A DNA stretch of 64,000 nt from Mycobacterium sp. DL (GTDB lineage Bacteria; Actinomycetota; Actinomycetes; Mycobacteriales; Mycobacteriaceae): the NCBI RefSeq assembly GCF_039729195.1, contig NZ_CP155796.1:4774001-4838000 (forward strand), read 5' to 3'. Below the pieces are notes generated by a model. That model saw only the letters and a program-made list of their open reading frames with translations, had not been told where the DNA came from and made no database searches. Of the stretch, positions 53,813 to 64,000 are shown one piece after another. Positions within the stretch are counted from its first letter, which is position 1, and the number at the start of each line of letters is the position of its first letter. Both the position numbers and the translations under genes were made by a program.

Positions 53813-55363
53813 CTACCGCCAGGAGGGCAGCCAGATCTGCAGGTTCCAGGTGGTCTGCGAGATCGGCAGGCCCGTCAGAATCGGATACAGCCACGCGAAG
53901 TTCGTGATCACCAGCGCGACATAACAACACACCACGACCAGGCCGAGCGTTCGTCGCTCGGCGTTCTGCCCCGGTTTGTAGAGGATGTCGCCGAGGATCA
54001 TCGCGATCATCATGACCAGGAACGGCGCCATCGTCGCGGCGTAGAAGAAGTACATCTGCCGATCGATGTCGGCGAACCACGGCAGGAATCCCGCGCTGTA
54101 GCCCACCAGCAGCACCGCATATCGCCAGTCCTGCTTGACGAATGCCCGCCACACCGCCCACGCCAGCACCGGCACCGCGAGGAACCACATGGCTGGGGTG
54201 CCGACCAGCATGACGGCCTTGACGCAGGACTGTGCCCCGCATCCCGGGATGTTCTCGGTGTCGATCGCGTACAGCACCGGCCGCAGCGACATCGGCCACG
54301 TCCACGGCTTGGACTCCCACGGGTGATGGTTGCCGTCGGCGTTGGTCAGACCGGAGTGGAAGCGGAACGCCGCGTAGGTGTAGTGCCACAGCGACCGCAC
54401 CGCGTCGGGTATCGGCAGCAGGCTGTCGGCTCCGATGGAACGGCCGACCTGATAGCGGTTGACCGCCGTCTCGGACGCGAACCACGCCGAGTACGACGCC
54501 AGGTACACCCCGAACGGGATGAGCACCAGCGCATAGAGCGACGGCCCGACGTCGCGGCGGAACACCCCGAGCCAGGGGCGCGGAACCCGGTACTGGCGGC
54601 GCGCGACGACGTCGAGAACCACGGTCATCACGCCGAAGAACATCACGAAGTACAGGCCCGACCATTTGGTCGCGCAGGCCAGTCCGAGCAGCACCCCCGC
54701 GCCGAAACGCCACCACCGGACCCCGAGGCGCGGGCCCCACGGTGTCTCCCCGATGCGGCCTTCGAGCAGGGCGATGTGCATCCGCTCGCGCACCTGGTCG
54801 CGGTCGACGATCAGACACCCGAACGCGGCGACGATGAACACCGTGAGGAACCCGTCGAGCAGCGCGGTGCGTGCGGTGACGAAGCTGACCCCGTCGGCGA
54901 TCAGCAGCAACCCCGCGATTCCTCCGACCAGGGTCGATCGGCTGATGCGCCGGGTGATGCGCACCACCAGGAGCACGAGAACGACGCCGCACACCGCGCC
55001 GGAGAACCGCCAGCCCAGCCCGTTGTAGCCGAACAGCGCCTCGCCGATCGCGATCAACTGCTTGCCCACCGGCGGGTGCACGACGAGCCCGTAACCGGGG
55101 TTGTCCTCGACGCCGTTGTTGTGCACCATCTGCCAGGCCTGCGGCGCGTAGTGCTTCTCGTCGAAGATCGGGGTGCCCGCGTCGGTCGGCGAGCCGAGGT
55201 TCAGGAAGCGAGTCACCGCGGCCAGTGCGGTGATCACCGCAGTCATCGCCCATCCCTGCAGGCGGTCGATCGGACCGAAGTCCGCGACGGGTACCAGGGG
55301 TCCCGGGCTGATCACGGGAGCCGTCCGCGGGCGAACAACACGTTCGTCGGACGGGGCGCTCAC
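53813..55363 (-). CDS. pmt: Protein O-mannosyltransferase (Pmt, Rv1002c-like)
   Basis: The 516-residue GT39 enzyme has a first luminal loop with the conserved FDEKHYAPQAW (Asp-Glu pair). About eleven TM helices follow and the C-terminus ends in WLPSWR. It transfers mannose from polyprenyl-phosphomannose onto Ser/Thr of exported proteins as they leave Sec. GTG 55363 follows TACGAT (55376-55371) by seven bases, so leaderless. Divergent from rsmI with only 24 bases between. Confidence 0.93.
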   Translation of the reverse strand: MSAPSDERVVRPRTAPVISPGPLVPVADFGPIDRLQGWAMTAVITALAAVTRFLNLGSPTDAGTPIFDEKHYAPQAWQMVHNNGVEDNPGYGLVVHPPVGKQLIAIGEALFGYNGLGWRFSGAVCGVVLVLLVVRITRRISRSTLVGGIAGLLLIADGVSFVTARTALLDGFLTVFIVAAFGCLIVDRDQVRERMHIALLEGRIGETPWGPRLGVRWWRFGAGVLLGLACATKWSGLYFVMFFGVMTVVLDVVARRQYRVPRPWLGVFRRDVGPSLYALVLIPFGVYLASYSAWFASETAVNRYQVGRSIGADSLLPIPDAVRSLWHYTYAAFRFHSGLTNADGNHHPWESKPWTWPMSLRPVLYAIDTENIPGCGAQSCVKAVMLVGTPAMWFLAVPVLAWAVWRAFVKQDWRYAVLLVGYSAGFLPWFADIDRQMYFFYAATMAPFLVMMIAMILGDILYKPGQNAERRTLGLVVVCCYVALVITNFAWLYPILTGLPISQTTWNLQIWLPSWR

Positions 55364-55370
55364 GCCTGCG

Positions 55371-55381
55371 ATCGTAGGCTG
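55371..55381. promoter_or_regulatory. Overlapping divergent -10 boxes (pmt and rsmI)
   Basis: TACGAT on the minus strand (55376-55371) and TAGGCT on the plus strand (55376-55381) share one base pair. They serve pmt and rsmI, whose starts lie seven and six bases away. RNA polymerase cannot occupy both at once. Confidence 0.65.
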
Positions 55382-55387
55382 TCAGGC

Positions 55388-56224
55388 ATGACCACCGGCC
55401 GTCTGCTCGTCGCAGCCACGCCGCTGGGCCAGCCGTCGGACGCGTCCGCCCGGCTGGTGCGGGCGCTGGGCAGCGCCGACGTGATCGCCGCCGAGGACAC
55501 CCGCAGGGTGCGGACGCTGGCGCAGTCGCTCGAGGTACGCCTGGCCGGCAAGGTCGTCAGCCTCTTCGACCAGAACGAGGCATCCCGGATACCGGCACTG
55601 CTCGAGGACATCCGCGGCGGCGCCACGGTGCTGCTGGTCAGTGACGCCGGGATGCCGTTGATCAGCGACCCCGGCTACCGGCTGGTGTCGGCCTGCATCG
55701 ACAACGAGCTCGGGGTGCAGTGCCTTCCCGGCCCGTCGGCGGTGACGACAGCGCTCGCAGTCGCGGGCCTTCCGTCGGAGCGGTTCTGCTTCGAGGGCTT
55801 CGCGCCGCGCAAACAGGCGGCCCGGACGTCCTGGCTCCGGTCGCTGGCCGCTGAACCCCGCACCTGTGTGTTCTTCGAGTCGCCGCGACGGCTGGCCGAC
55901 TGCCTGCGCGACGCCGTCGCCGTGTTCGGGCCCGAGCGCCGTGCAGTGGTCTGCCGGGAGTTGACCAAGACCCACGAGGAGATCAAGCGGGGTGCCATCG
56001 GCGAGCTCGCCGACTGGGCCGCCGACGGGGTGCTCGGTGAGATCACCGTGGTGCTCGCCGGGGCGACGCCGACGGCGGACCCCGACGCCCTGGTGGCCGA
56101 TGTGAACCGGCTCGTCGCGGCGGGCATGCGGGTCAAGGATGCGTGCGCAGAGGTGATCGCCGCGAATCCGGGTTCGCCGTCGCGACGCGACCTCTACGAC
56201 GCGGTGCTACGCGCGCGTGACTGA
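55388..56224 (+). CDS. rsmI: 16S rRNA (cytidine-1402-2'-O)-methyltransferase
   Basis: The 278-residue SAM-dependent tetrapyrrole-methylase-fold enzyme has AATPLGQPSDASAR, ADVIAAEDTRR, LLVSDAGMPLISDPGYRLV and the C-terminal EFFESPRRL-like VFFESPRRLADCL block. It methylates the ribose of C1402 in 16S rRNA with RsmH. ATG 55388 is six bases after TAGGCT (55376-55381), leaderless. Its 3-prime end overlaps the convergent pabB by 18 bases. Confidence 0.94.
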   Translation: MTTGRLLVAATPLGQPSDASARLVRALGSADVIAAEDTRRVRTLAQSLEVRLAGKVVSLFDQNEASRIPALLEDIRGGATVLLVSDAGMPLISDPGYRLVSACIDNELGVQCLPGPSAVTTALAVAGLPSERFCFEGFAPRKQAARTSWLRSLAAEPRTCVFFESPRRLADCLRDAVAVFGPERRAVVCRELTKTHEEIKRGAIGELADWAADGVLGEITVVLAGATPTADPDALVADVNRLVAAGMRVKDACAEVIAANPGSPSRRDLYDAVLRARD

Positions 56225-57442
56225 TGCCGGCGAACCGATGATCGGCCTGGCTTTGTGCAGACATTCGTCCCATTCGCGGGCCGGGTCGGAGTCCGCGGTG
56301 ATCCCGCCGCCGACGCCGAGCACCGCGGATCCGTCCGCAGCGAACTCCACCGTGCGGATCGCCACATTGAGTTCGCAGCCCGCCACTGGTGACGCCAGAC
56401 CGACTGTGCCGCAATAGACTCCGCGCCGATGCCGCTCCCATCCGGCCAGCAGCTCGCGGGCCCGCGCCTTGGGTGTCCCGGTCACCGACGCCGGCGGGAA
56501 CGTTGCATCGAGCACCGCCGCCATCGGCAGGTCCGCCGCAACCTGCGCCGTCACCGTCGACACCAGGTGCCACACTCCCGGTGCCGGGCGCACCGCCAGG
56601 AGTTCGGTGACCGCCACCGACCCGGTGCGCGCGATCCGTCCCAGATCGTTGCGGACCAGATCCACGATCATGATGTTCTCCGCGACGTCCTTGACCGAGT
56701 CCCGCAGGGTGGCCGGATCGGCGTCGGCGGGCAGCGTGCCCTTGATCGGACTCGACGTCACCGCCTCGCCGCGACGGCGGAGGAACAACTCGGGTGACAG
56801 CGATGCCACTGCACCCCAGTCGCCTGCGAGGTAGGCCGCGCGCGCCGGAGCGGTCCGCTGGACGGCGTCGACGAAGAAGTCCACCGGGTCGCCGTCGAGG
56901 GTGCCGGTGAACTGCGTGCACACGCACGCCTGATACACCTCGCCTGCGGCGATGGCCTCCAGGCATGCGAGCACCCCGAGGTGGTGCGCGGCCCGGTCGG
57001 CCTCACCCCAGGTGACGACGGCGTCCCGGGGCGCACCTGTGTCGTGCAGCGCGTCGGAAACCCAGCCGGACAGTGGTGCGCCGGAGAGGCTTTCGTACCA
57101 CCAGAGGCCGTCGAGGTCGCATCGCAGGACGCAGTCCGACCATCCGCCTGCGGCCTGCGGGATGCGCGGCCCCAGCCCGTCGGCCCCGGGATCGGGGTAG
57201 GACAGGTATCCGAACCAGCCTCCGCCGACGGGCCCGTCGGCGCGGTCGCCCGGCGCCACATCAAAAACGCCACCCGGCGTCGCCTCACGGGTGGTCAGCG
57301 ACGGGGCGATGACCGCGCGCGACCCGAACCACTCACCGATCAGGGCGGCGGGGGCGACCAGCCCGAGTCGTGCCGTCGCCGCGGCCAGGGCGCTGAGCAC
57401 CGACGGGGCGTCGCCCAGGTCGCCGAGTCGCTCGATGCGCAC
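56207..57442 (-). CDS. pabB: Aminodeoxychorismate synthase component I (PabB-like)
   Basis: The 411-residue chorismate-binding enzyme has the catalytic blocks SPELFLRRRG, SPIKGTLP (PIKGT, typical of PabB), DLVRNDLGR, PPASVTGTPK and GGGITADSDPAREWDE. It makes 4-amino-4-deoxychorismate for folate synthesis. GTG 57442 is used. The first 100 residues are less conserved. It converges on rsmI with an 18-base overlap. Matches Rv1005c. Confidence 0.9.
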   Translation of the reverse strand: MRIERLGDLGDAPSVLSALAAATARLGLVAPAALIGEWFGSRAVIAPSLTTREATPGGVFDVAPGDRADGPVGGGWFGYLSYPDPGADGLGPRIPQAAGGWSDCVLRCDLDGLWWYESLSGAPLSGWVSDALHDTGAPRDAVVTWGEADRAAHHLGVLACLEAIAAGEVYQACVCTQFTGTLDGDPVDFFVDAVQRTAPARAAYLAGDWGAVASLSPELFLRRRGEAVTSSPIKGTLPADADPATLRDSVKDVAENIMIVDLVRNDLGRIARTGSVAVTELLAVRPAPGVWHLVSTVTAQVAADLPMAAVLDATFPPASVTGTPKARARELLAGWERHRRGVYCGTVGLASPVAGCELNVAIRTVEFAADGSAVLGVGGGITADSDPAREWDECLHKARPIIGSPASVTRA

Positions 57443-57476
57443 CGACCCAGCCTGACAGACCCCGACCCGGTGCGGG

Positions 57477-58373
57477 CTATCGGCTGATCACCCGGGGCAT
57501 CATCACCGTCGCCAGCTTCTCCGGATTGCGCATCGCATAGAAGTTGGTGATCCTGCCGTCGACCACCTCGAACGACACCACGCCCTCGAGATGATCGCCG
57601 ATGTAGAGCACCATCGCGGGCGCGCTGTTGTAGATCGCGGGCTCGACCCGGCCCTCGGCGCCGGCCAGTCGGGCGAAGCCCATGAGGAGCCGCGCCACCC
57701 GGTCTGCCCCCGACACCGGTCTGCGTGCGGCGCTGACCTTTCCGTCGCTGTCGGCGGTCCACACCACGTCGGGCGCCAGCATGGACATCAGCCCGTCGAG
57801 GTCTCCGGTGGCGGCGGCCGCGAAGAACCGGGCGGTGAGTTCCGAGGACACCTTGGGGTCGACGGGCTCGAACCGCTTGCGCCGCGCCTGGACGTGTTCA
57901 CGGGCACGGTGCGCCATCTGGCGCACCGCCGCTGCCGACTTGCCGACCGCGGAGCTGATCTCGTCGTGGGAGAAGCCGAACACTTCCCGCAGCACAAACA
58001 CCGCGCGTTCATCGGGTCCCAGCGTCTCCAGGACCACCAGCATCGCCATCGACACGGACTCGGCCAGCACCACATCGGCGGAGGCATCCTGTTCGGTCAG
58101 CAGAGGCTCGGGCAGCCACGGCCCGACGTACTCCTCGCGACGCCGCGACTGTGCCCGCAGCGCATTGAGCGACTGCCGGGTGACGAGCTGGGCGAGGTAG
58201 GCCTTGGTGTCGGTGACCACGGCCAGGTCCACCTCAGCCCACCGCAGGTAGCTCTCCTGCAGGACATCGTCGGATTCTGTTGCGCTGCCCAGGATCTCGT
58301 AGGCGATCGTGAACAGCAGGGGCCGCAACATCGTGAACCGTTCGGCGTGCACGTCACCCGGCGTGGCGGTCAT
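57477..58373 (-). CDS. ECF41-type sigma factor with SnoaL-like tail (SigJ-like)
   Basis: The 298-residue protein has sigma region 2 (RPLLFTIAYEILGSATESDDVLQESYLRWAEVD) and region 4 (LGPDERAVFVLREVFGFSHDEISSAVGKSAAAVRQMAHRAREHV). A C-terminal SnoaL-like domain (about 175-298) with the VDGRITNFYAMRNPEKL motif follows. This tail replaces a separate anti-sigma factor and tunes activity. ATG 58373 overlaps the upstream oxidoreductase gene by four bases, the usual ECF41 partnership. A matching promoter lies upstream of that gene. Confidence 0.9.
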   Translation of the reverse strand: MTATPGDVHAERFTMLRPLLFTIAYEILGSATESDDVLQESYLRWAEVDLAVVTDTKAYLAQLVTRQSLNALRAQSRRREEYVGPWLPEPLLTEQDASADVVLAESVSMAMLVVLETLGPDERAVFVLREVFGFSHDEISSAVGKSAAAVRQMAHRAREHVQARRKRFEPVDPKVSSELTARFFAAAATGDLDGLMSMLAPDVVWTADSDGKVSAARRPVSGADRVARLLMGFARLAGAEGRVEPAIYNSAPAMVLYIGDHLEGVVSFEVVDGRITNFYAMRNPEKLATVMMPRVISR

Positions 58374-59539
58374 GGTGCCATGGTCTCCGATTCGCGGGCG
58401 GCGAGTGCAGCTTTGCGGTCCGGGCCCTTCTGCGACTTGTACGAACCCGGCTTGACGGCCTCGCCGCGCATCCACTTCAGCGTCCAGCGGCACACCTGCT
58501 CCTTGATCAACGCGCCGGCGCGCCCCCCGACATAGAGGTTGGTGGGGGTGTCGTCCTTGTGCTGGAACTGCAGGGTGCCTCCGCGGCGGCCCAGGCTGAT
58601 GCATTGGGCCGACATCGGCACGCTCGCGTCGGCAGCTTCGACGCCGCCGATTCGGCTCAGCACGGTGTTCGCCGCCTGCGCTCCCAGCGGCAGCCCCGCC
58701 TGGCAGCTCATCCGGTACGGCAGCCCCGACGGTGCCGCCGCATCCCCGGCGGCCACGATGTAGGGATTGTCGATGCTGGTCAGCGTCTCGTCGGTGAGCA
58801 GTCGGCCGATTCCGTCGGTGGCCAGACCGCTGTCGGCGGCCAGCCCGGGCACGCCGAACCCGGCCGTCCACACCGTCGCCGCACTCGGCAGCCGCCGGCC
58901 GTCGGCGAGCGCCACCTCCGAGCCCGTCACCTCGGTGACCATCGTCTCGATGACCGCGACCCCCAGCTTGTGCAGCCGCTTGGCCACCGACCGGCGGCCC
59001 GGCTCGCTCAACGACGGGCCGAGCTCGCCGACCAGGGTGACCGAACGGCCCGCCTCCGCGAACTCCGACGCCGCCTCGATTCCCGTCAGGCCGCCGCCGA
59101 CCACCACGATCGGCGCCGACACGTGCAGGTCGGCCAGCCGTGCGCGCAGCCGCTCGGCCTGCTCGAGTTCACTGAGGGGATAGGCGAACTCCCGCGCACC
59201 GGGCACCCCGGCCGGCACAGCGCCGGTACTGCCGACGGCGTACACCAGGTAGTCGTAGGCGAGCGTCGCCCCGGATGCCAGCGCGACGGTGTGCGCTGCG
59301 GCGTCGATGCGCTCGGCGCCGTCGACCACAAGTCGCACACCCGGGTTCAACAGCGTCGCGAACTCTTCGATTGCGTCGTCATTTTGGATGGCCAACTGAT
59401 GCAGCCGGATTCGTTCGACGAACTTCGTGCGGGGGTTGACCAGCGTCACGGTGGCGCCGCCCCCCTGGATCCGGTTGGCCGCCATCACTCCGGCGTAACC
59501 GCCGCCGATCACGACGACGCGGGCTGTCTTCTCGGTCAT
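58370..59539 (-). CDS. FAD-dependent NADH dehydrogenase-like oxidoreductase
   Basis: The 389-residue two-dinucleotide-binding flavoprotein has the FAD loop VVVIGGGYAGVMAANRI, the NAD loop IVVVGGGLTGIEAASEFAEAG and the C-terminal FAD motif DNPYIVAAGDAAA. It resembles type II NADH dehydrogenases and AIF-like proteins. ATG 59539 is used. It is translationally coupled to the downstream sigma factor. ECF41 clusters pair with a carboxymuconolactone decarboxylase, oxidoreductase or epimerase; this is the oxidoreductase type. Confidence 0.88.
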   Translation of the reverse strand: MTEKTARVVVIGGGYAGVMAANRIQGGGATVTLVNPRTKFVERIRLHQLAIQNDDAIEEFATLLNPGVRLVVDGAERIDAAAHTVALASGATLAYDYLVYAVGSTGAVPAGVPGAREFAYPLSELEQAERLRARLADLHVSAPIVVVGGGLTGIEAASEFAEAGRSVTLVGELGPSLSEPGRRSVAKRLHKLGVAVIETMVTEVTGSEVALADGRRLPSAATVWTAGFGVPGLAADSGLATDGIGRLLTDETLTSIDNPYIVAAGDAAAPSGLPYRMSCQAGLPLGAQAANTVLSRIGGVEAADASVPMSAQCISLGRRGGTLQFQHKDDTPTNLYVGGRAGALIKEQVCRWTLKWMRGEAVKPGSYKSQKGPDRKAALAARESETMAP

Positions 59540-59571
59540 GGTGTCTCTCTTTCTCTCGGACATGCCCTCGA

Positions 59572-59598
59572 GACACCGCGGGGCCGCCCGATGTGACA
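59572..59598 (-). promoter_or_regulatory. Candidate ECF41 promoter (TGTCACA-N16-TGTC)
   Basis: On the minus strand TGTCACA (59598-59592) is followed after 16 bases by TGTC (59575-59572). ECF41 promoters have the -35 TGTCACA and -10 CGTC with about this spacing, so the -35 matches fully and the -10 at three of four bases. It is 33 bases upstream of the oxidoreductase start and would allow autoregulation. Confidence 0.7.
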
Positions 59599-59633
59599 CG
59601 ACGTGACGCGCATCACATGGATAGAGGAAGGAG

Positions 59634-61205
59634 TCAGTCGGTCTGGTAGCGCGGGAAGACCCCGGTGGGGGCGGGCAGCGCCGAACCGGGCGCCAGCCGC
59701 ACCGGGATCGCGGCGAAGTCGCGCTGATCCTCCGGCTGGCCGAGCAGGTCGAGGAGCTTGGCGGTCGAGTCCGGCATCACCGGCTGGCTCAGCAGCGCCG
59801 CGATGCGCACGACCTCGAGCGTTGTGTAGAGCACCGTCGCGAAGCGCTGCGGGTCGGTCTTGCGCAACACCCACGGCTCCTGCGCTGAGAAGTACCGATT
59901 GGTTGCGCCCAGCACCGACCAGATCGCCTCCAGCGCCAGATGCATCGCGGGGACGTCGTAGTGCGCACGGACCTTCGGCAACAGCGCGTCGGCCAGCGCC
60001 AGCAGCTCCCGGTCGGTGTCGGTGAACGGCCCCGGCTCGGGCACCACGCCGCCGAGGTTCTTGTTGACCATCGACAGCGAGCGCTGAGCCAGGTTGCCGA
60101 ACTCGTTGGCGAGGTCGGCGTTGATCCTGCCGATGATGGCCTCTTCGTTGTAGCTGCCGTCCTGACCGAACGGCACCTCGCGCAGCAGGAAGTAGCGCAC
60201 CTGGTCGAGCCCGAACGCGTCGACGAGCGCGACGGGGTCGACGACGTTGCCCACCGACTTGCTCATCTTCTCGCCGCTGACGAGCAGGAAACCGTGCACA
60301 TACACCCGGCGGGGCAGTTCGATCCCGGCCGACATCAGGAACGCCGGCCAGTACACCGTGTGGAACCGGATGATGTCCTTGCCGATCATGTGCAGGTCGG
60401 CCGGCCAGTACTTCCTGAAGTCCTCGCTGTCGGTGTCGGGGAAGCCGACACCGGTCAGGTAGTTGGTCAGCGCGTCGACCCACACGTACATGACGTGGTC
60501 GGGGTGGTCGGGGACCGGCACTCCCCAGTCGAACGTGGTCCGTGAGATGGACAGGTCGCGCAGCCCGCCGGAGACGAAGCTGACGATCTCGTTGCGCCGC
60601 ACGTCGGGGCCGATGAACTCGGGATGCGCCTCATAGTGGGCGAGGAGCCGGTCGGTGTAGGCCGACAGCCGGAAGAAGTACGTCTGCTCCTCGGTCCAGG
60701 TCACCTCGGTGCCCGTCTCGGTGGACACCCGTGACCCGTCAGGCCGTTCCTCGAGCTCGTCGTCGGTGTAGAAGCGTTCGTCGCGTACCGAGTACCAGCC
60801 CGAGTAGGAGTCGAGGTAGATGTCGCCTGCGGCGTCCATCCGCTGCCAGATCTCGACGGAAGCCTCGAGATGGTCGGCGTCGGTGGTGCGGATGAAGCGG
60901 TCGAACGTCGCGCCGAGGCGTTTCTGCATCGCCTGGAACGCGTCGGAATTGCGGCGCGCCAACTCGGCGGTCGGGATGCCCTCGGCGGCGGCGGTCTGGG
61001 CCATCTTCAGCCCGTGCTCGTCGGTACCCGTCAGATACCGGACGTCGAAACCGTCGAGGCGTTTGAACCTGGCCACCGCATCGGTCGCGATGTACTCGTA
61101 CGCATGGCCGATGTGCGGGGTCCCGTTGGGGTACGCGATCGCTGTGGTGACGTAGAACGGCGCACCTGGGGTGCGCGTCGCCGCGCCGGGGAATGGGGTG
61201 GTCAT
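59634..61205 (-). CDS. metG: Methionyl-tRNA synthetase
   Basis: The 523-residue class I synthetase has HIGH-type PHIGHAYEY near residue 31, the Met-binding DEHGLKM and KMSKS motif [10 protein letters not shown] (about residue 317). The anticodon-binding helical domain follows. No C-terminal tRNA-binding extension and no zinc cysteines, so it is the short zinc-free form as in M. tuberculosis. ATG 61205 follows a -10-like TAAGGT (61220-61215) by nine bases. Divergent from tatD. Confidence 0.95.
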   Translation of the reverse strand: MTTPFPGAATRTPGAPFYVTTAIAYPNGTPHIGHAYEYIATDAVARFKRLDGFDVRYLTGTDEHGLKMAQTAAAEGIPTAELARRNSDAFQAMQKRLGATFDRFIRTTDADHLEASVEIWQRMDAAGDIYLDSYSGWYSVRDERFYTDDELEERPDGSRVSTETGTEVTWTEEQTYFFRLSAYTDRLLAHYEAHPEFIGPDVRRNEIVSFVSGGLRDLSISRTTFDWGVPVPDHPDHVMYVWVDALTNYLTGVGFPDTDSEDFRKYWPADLHMIGKDIIRFHTVYWPAFLMSAGIELPRRVYVHGFLLVSGEKMSKSVGNVVDPVALVDAFGLDQVRYFLLREVPFGQDGSYNEEAIIGRINADLANEFGNLAQRSLSMVNKNLGGVVPEPGPFTDTDRELLALADALLPKVRAHYDVPAMHLALEAIWSVLGATNRYFSAQEPWVLRKTDPQRFATVLYTTLEVVRIAALLSQPVMPDSTAKLLDLLGQPEDQRDFAAIPVRLAPGSALPAPTGVFPRYQTD

Positions 61206-61214
61206 CAGGAAGTC

Positions 61215-61224
61215 ACCTTAAAGT
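61215..61224. promoter_or_regulatory. Overlapping divergent -10 boxes (metG and tatD)
   Basis: TAAGGT on the minus strand (61220-61215) and TAAAGT on the plus strand (61219-61224) share two base pairs in a 26-base spacer. The same layout occurs at pmt/rsmI. tatD would be leaderless and metG near-leaderless. Confidence 0.6.
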
Positions 61225-61231
61225 GTGAGCG

Positions 61232-62083
61232 GTGAGCTCCACGAAACAGCGGCGTGAGCCGCCCCCTGTTCCGGACCCCCTCACCCCCCTCGTCGACGCT
61301 CACACCCACCTGGACGCATGCGGCGCCACCGACGCCGACGACGTCCGCGCGATCCTGGACCGGGCGGCGACCGCCGGAGTCCGCGCGGTCGTGACGATCG
61401 CCGATGACCTGGCATCCGCCCGGTGGGCGGTCGAAGCGGCCGACTGGGATTCGCGGGTGTACGCCGCTGTCGCCCTGCATCCCACCCGTGCCAACGCGCT
61501 GACCGAGGAGGCGCGGACGGTGATCGAACGCCTGGCCGAGCATCCGCGGGTGGTCGCGATCGGGGAGACCGGCATGGACCGGTACTGGCCCGGCCGGTTG
61601 GAGGGCTGTGCCGAACCGGCCGAACAGCGTGAGGCGTTCGCCTGGCACATCGATCTGGCGAAGCGGACCGGCAAGCCGCTGATGATCCACAACCGTGACG
61701 CCGATGCCGACGTGCTCGACGTGCTGCGTGCCGAGGGTGCGCCCGAGACTGTGATCTTCCACTGTTTCTCGTCCGGCGTGGACATGGCGCGGACATGTGT
61801 GGACGCCGGCTGGCTGCTCAGCCTGTCCGGGACGGTGAGCTTCCGCAATGCGCGTGAGCTGCGGGAGGCCGCCCCGCTGATTCCACCGGCCCAGCTGCTC
61901 GTCGAGACCGATGCGCCGTTCCTGACCCCGCACCCCTATCGCGGTGCGCCGAACGAGCCGTACTGCCTGCCCTACACTGTGCGAGCGTTGGCCGACGTCG
62001 TCGGCCGGCCCGCGGAGACGATCGCCCAGGAGAGTTCCGCGACTGCCGAGCGGGTGTACGGGCTGCAGAGTTGCTGCTCGTAG
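61232..62083 (+). CDS. tatD: TatD-family DNase
   Basis: The 283-residue metal-dependent hydrolase has the metal motif DAHTHLD (about 22-28), GETGMDRY, MIHNRDA, FHCFSSG and VETDAPFLTP, complete for the family. TatD proteins are 3-prime to 5-prime exonucleases tied to DNA repair. GTG 61232 lies seven bases after TAAAGT, so it is leaderless. It is followed 82 bases later by rpfB, as in M. tuberculosis. Confidence 0.92.
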   Translation: MSSTKQRREPPPVPDPLTPLVDAHTHLDACGATDADDVRAILDRAATAGVRAVVTIADDLASARWAVEAADWDSRVYAAVALHPTRANALTEEARTVIERLAEHPRVVAIGETGMDRYWPGRLEGCAEPAEQREAFAWHIDLAKRTGKPLMIHNRDADADVLDVLRAEGAPETVIFHCFSSGVDMARTCVDAGWLLSLSGTVSFRNARELREAAPLIPPAQLLVETDAPFLTPHPYRGAPNEPYCLPYTVRALADVVGRPAETIAQESSATAERVYGLQSCCS

Positions 62084-62156
62084 GCCTTTTCGTTACCGTC
62101 TTGTAATCAAACGCGGAACGGCCGCTCTGCCGCCCGTATTACCTAGTCGGGGATAG

Positions 62157-64000
<1,844 letters not shown>

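Noticed and set aside
62092..62108. TTAC-N6-GTAAC (minus strand) as an MtrA box upstream of rpfB
   Set aside because: Only one half matches the GTAAC repeat well, so the match is too weak to annotate.

Overview
The window is a high-GC (roughly two-thirds G+C) stretch of a chromosome from a fast-growing mycobacterium of the Mycolicibacterium type. The reasons are MspA-class outer-membrane porins, Lsr2-, RpfB-, MprAB/PepD- and KATmt-type genes, a PGRS-like glycine-rich protein, many GTG starts and leaderless promoters. The gene order follows, with insertions, the Mycobacterium tuberculosis Rv0957 to Rv1010 region as I remember it: purH, Rv0958, Rv0959, Rv0966c, echA7-fadE12-accA2-accD2-fadE13-Rv0976c, rpmF, mprA-mprB-pepD-moaB2, mscL, Rv0990c, Rv0991c, Rv0992c, galU, moeA1, rimJ, Rv0996, then Rv0998, Rv0999, Rv1000c, arcA, pmt, rsmI, pabB, metG, tatD, rpfB, ksgA.

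Layout. 1-6 kb: the purH tail, two small secreted proteins, a tandem pair of divergent MspA-family genes and a MoxR-type AAA+ ATPase with its VWA partner. 6-15 kb: a DUF1707 protein, then a six-gene, translationally coupled minus-strand operon encoding a biotin-dependent acyl-CoA carboxylase, two acyl-CoA dehydrogenases, a hydratase and an AtuA-like protein; it has the content of the Pseudomonas acyclic-terpene (Atu) pathway. 15-20 kb: rpmF and the envelope-stress system MprA/MprB/PepD with matching direct repeats upstream of mprA and pepD. 20-22.5 kb: two almost identical mspA genes in tandem. 22.5-30 kb: mscL, a SAF-domain protein, a Ruc-like chaperone, the folate cyclo-ligase, galU, a MoeA/Glp-like protein, rimJ, a GlpR-like membrane protein and tRNA-Ala.

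30-45 kb is accessory: a KmtR nickel/cobalt sensor joined to a CDF exporter, a PE-less PGRS-like protein, an FbpABC ferric-iron importer under an IdeR-like box, an RsbQ-RsbP-like signalling pair, a LigD-type polymerase, an SDR/cupin pair, a large arylsulfatase and an Lsr2 paralogue. 45-64 kb returns to conserved order: KATmt, an AroE-like protein, lipoproteins, a secreted PE-PPE-type hydrolase, AlkB, SoxR with a clear SoxR box, arcA, pmt/rsmI, pabB, an ECF41-type sigma factor coupled to a flavin oxidoreductase, metG/tatD, rpfB and the start of ksgA.

The main cross-cutting signal is promoter architecture. About a dozen genes have a TANNNT -10 box ending 6-8 bases before an ATG or GTG, implying leaderless mRNAs. 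At pmt/rsmI and metG/tatD two divergent -10 boxes overlap. At kmtR and soxR the operator lies on or within the promoter. No prophage, insertion sequence or CRISPR array was seen.
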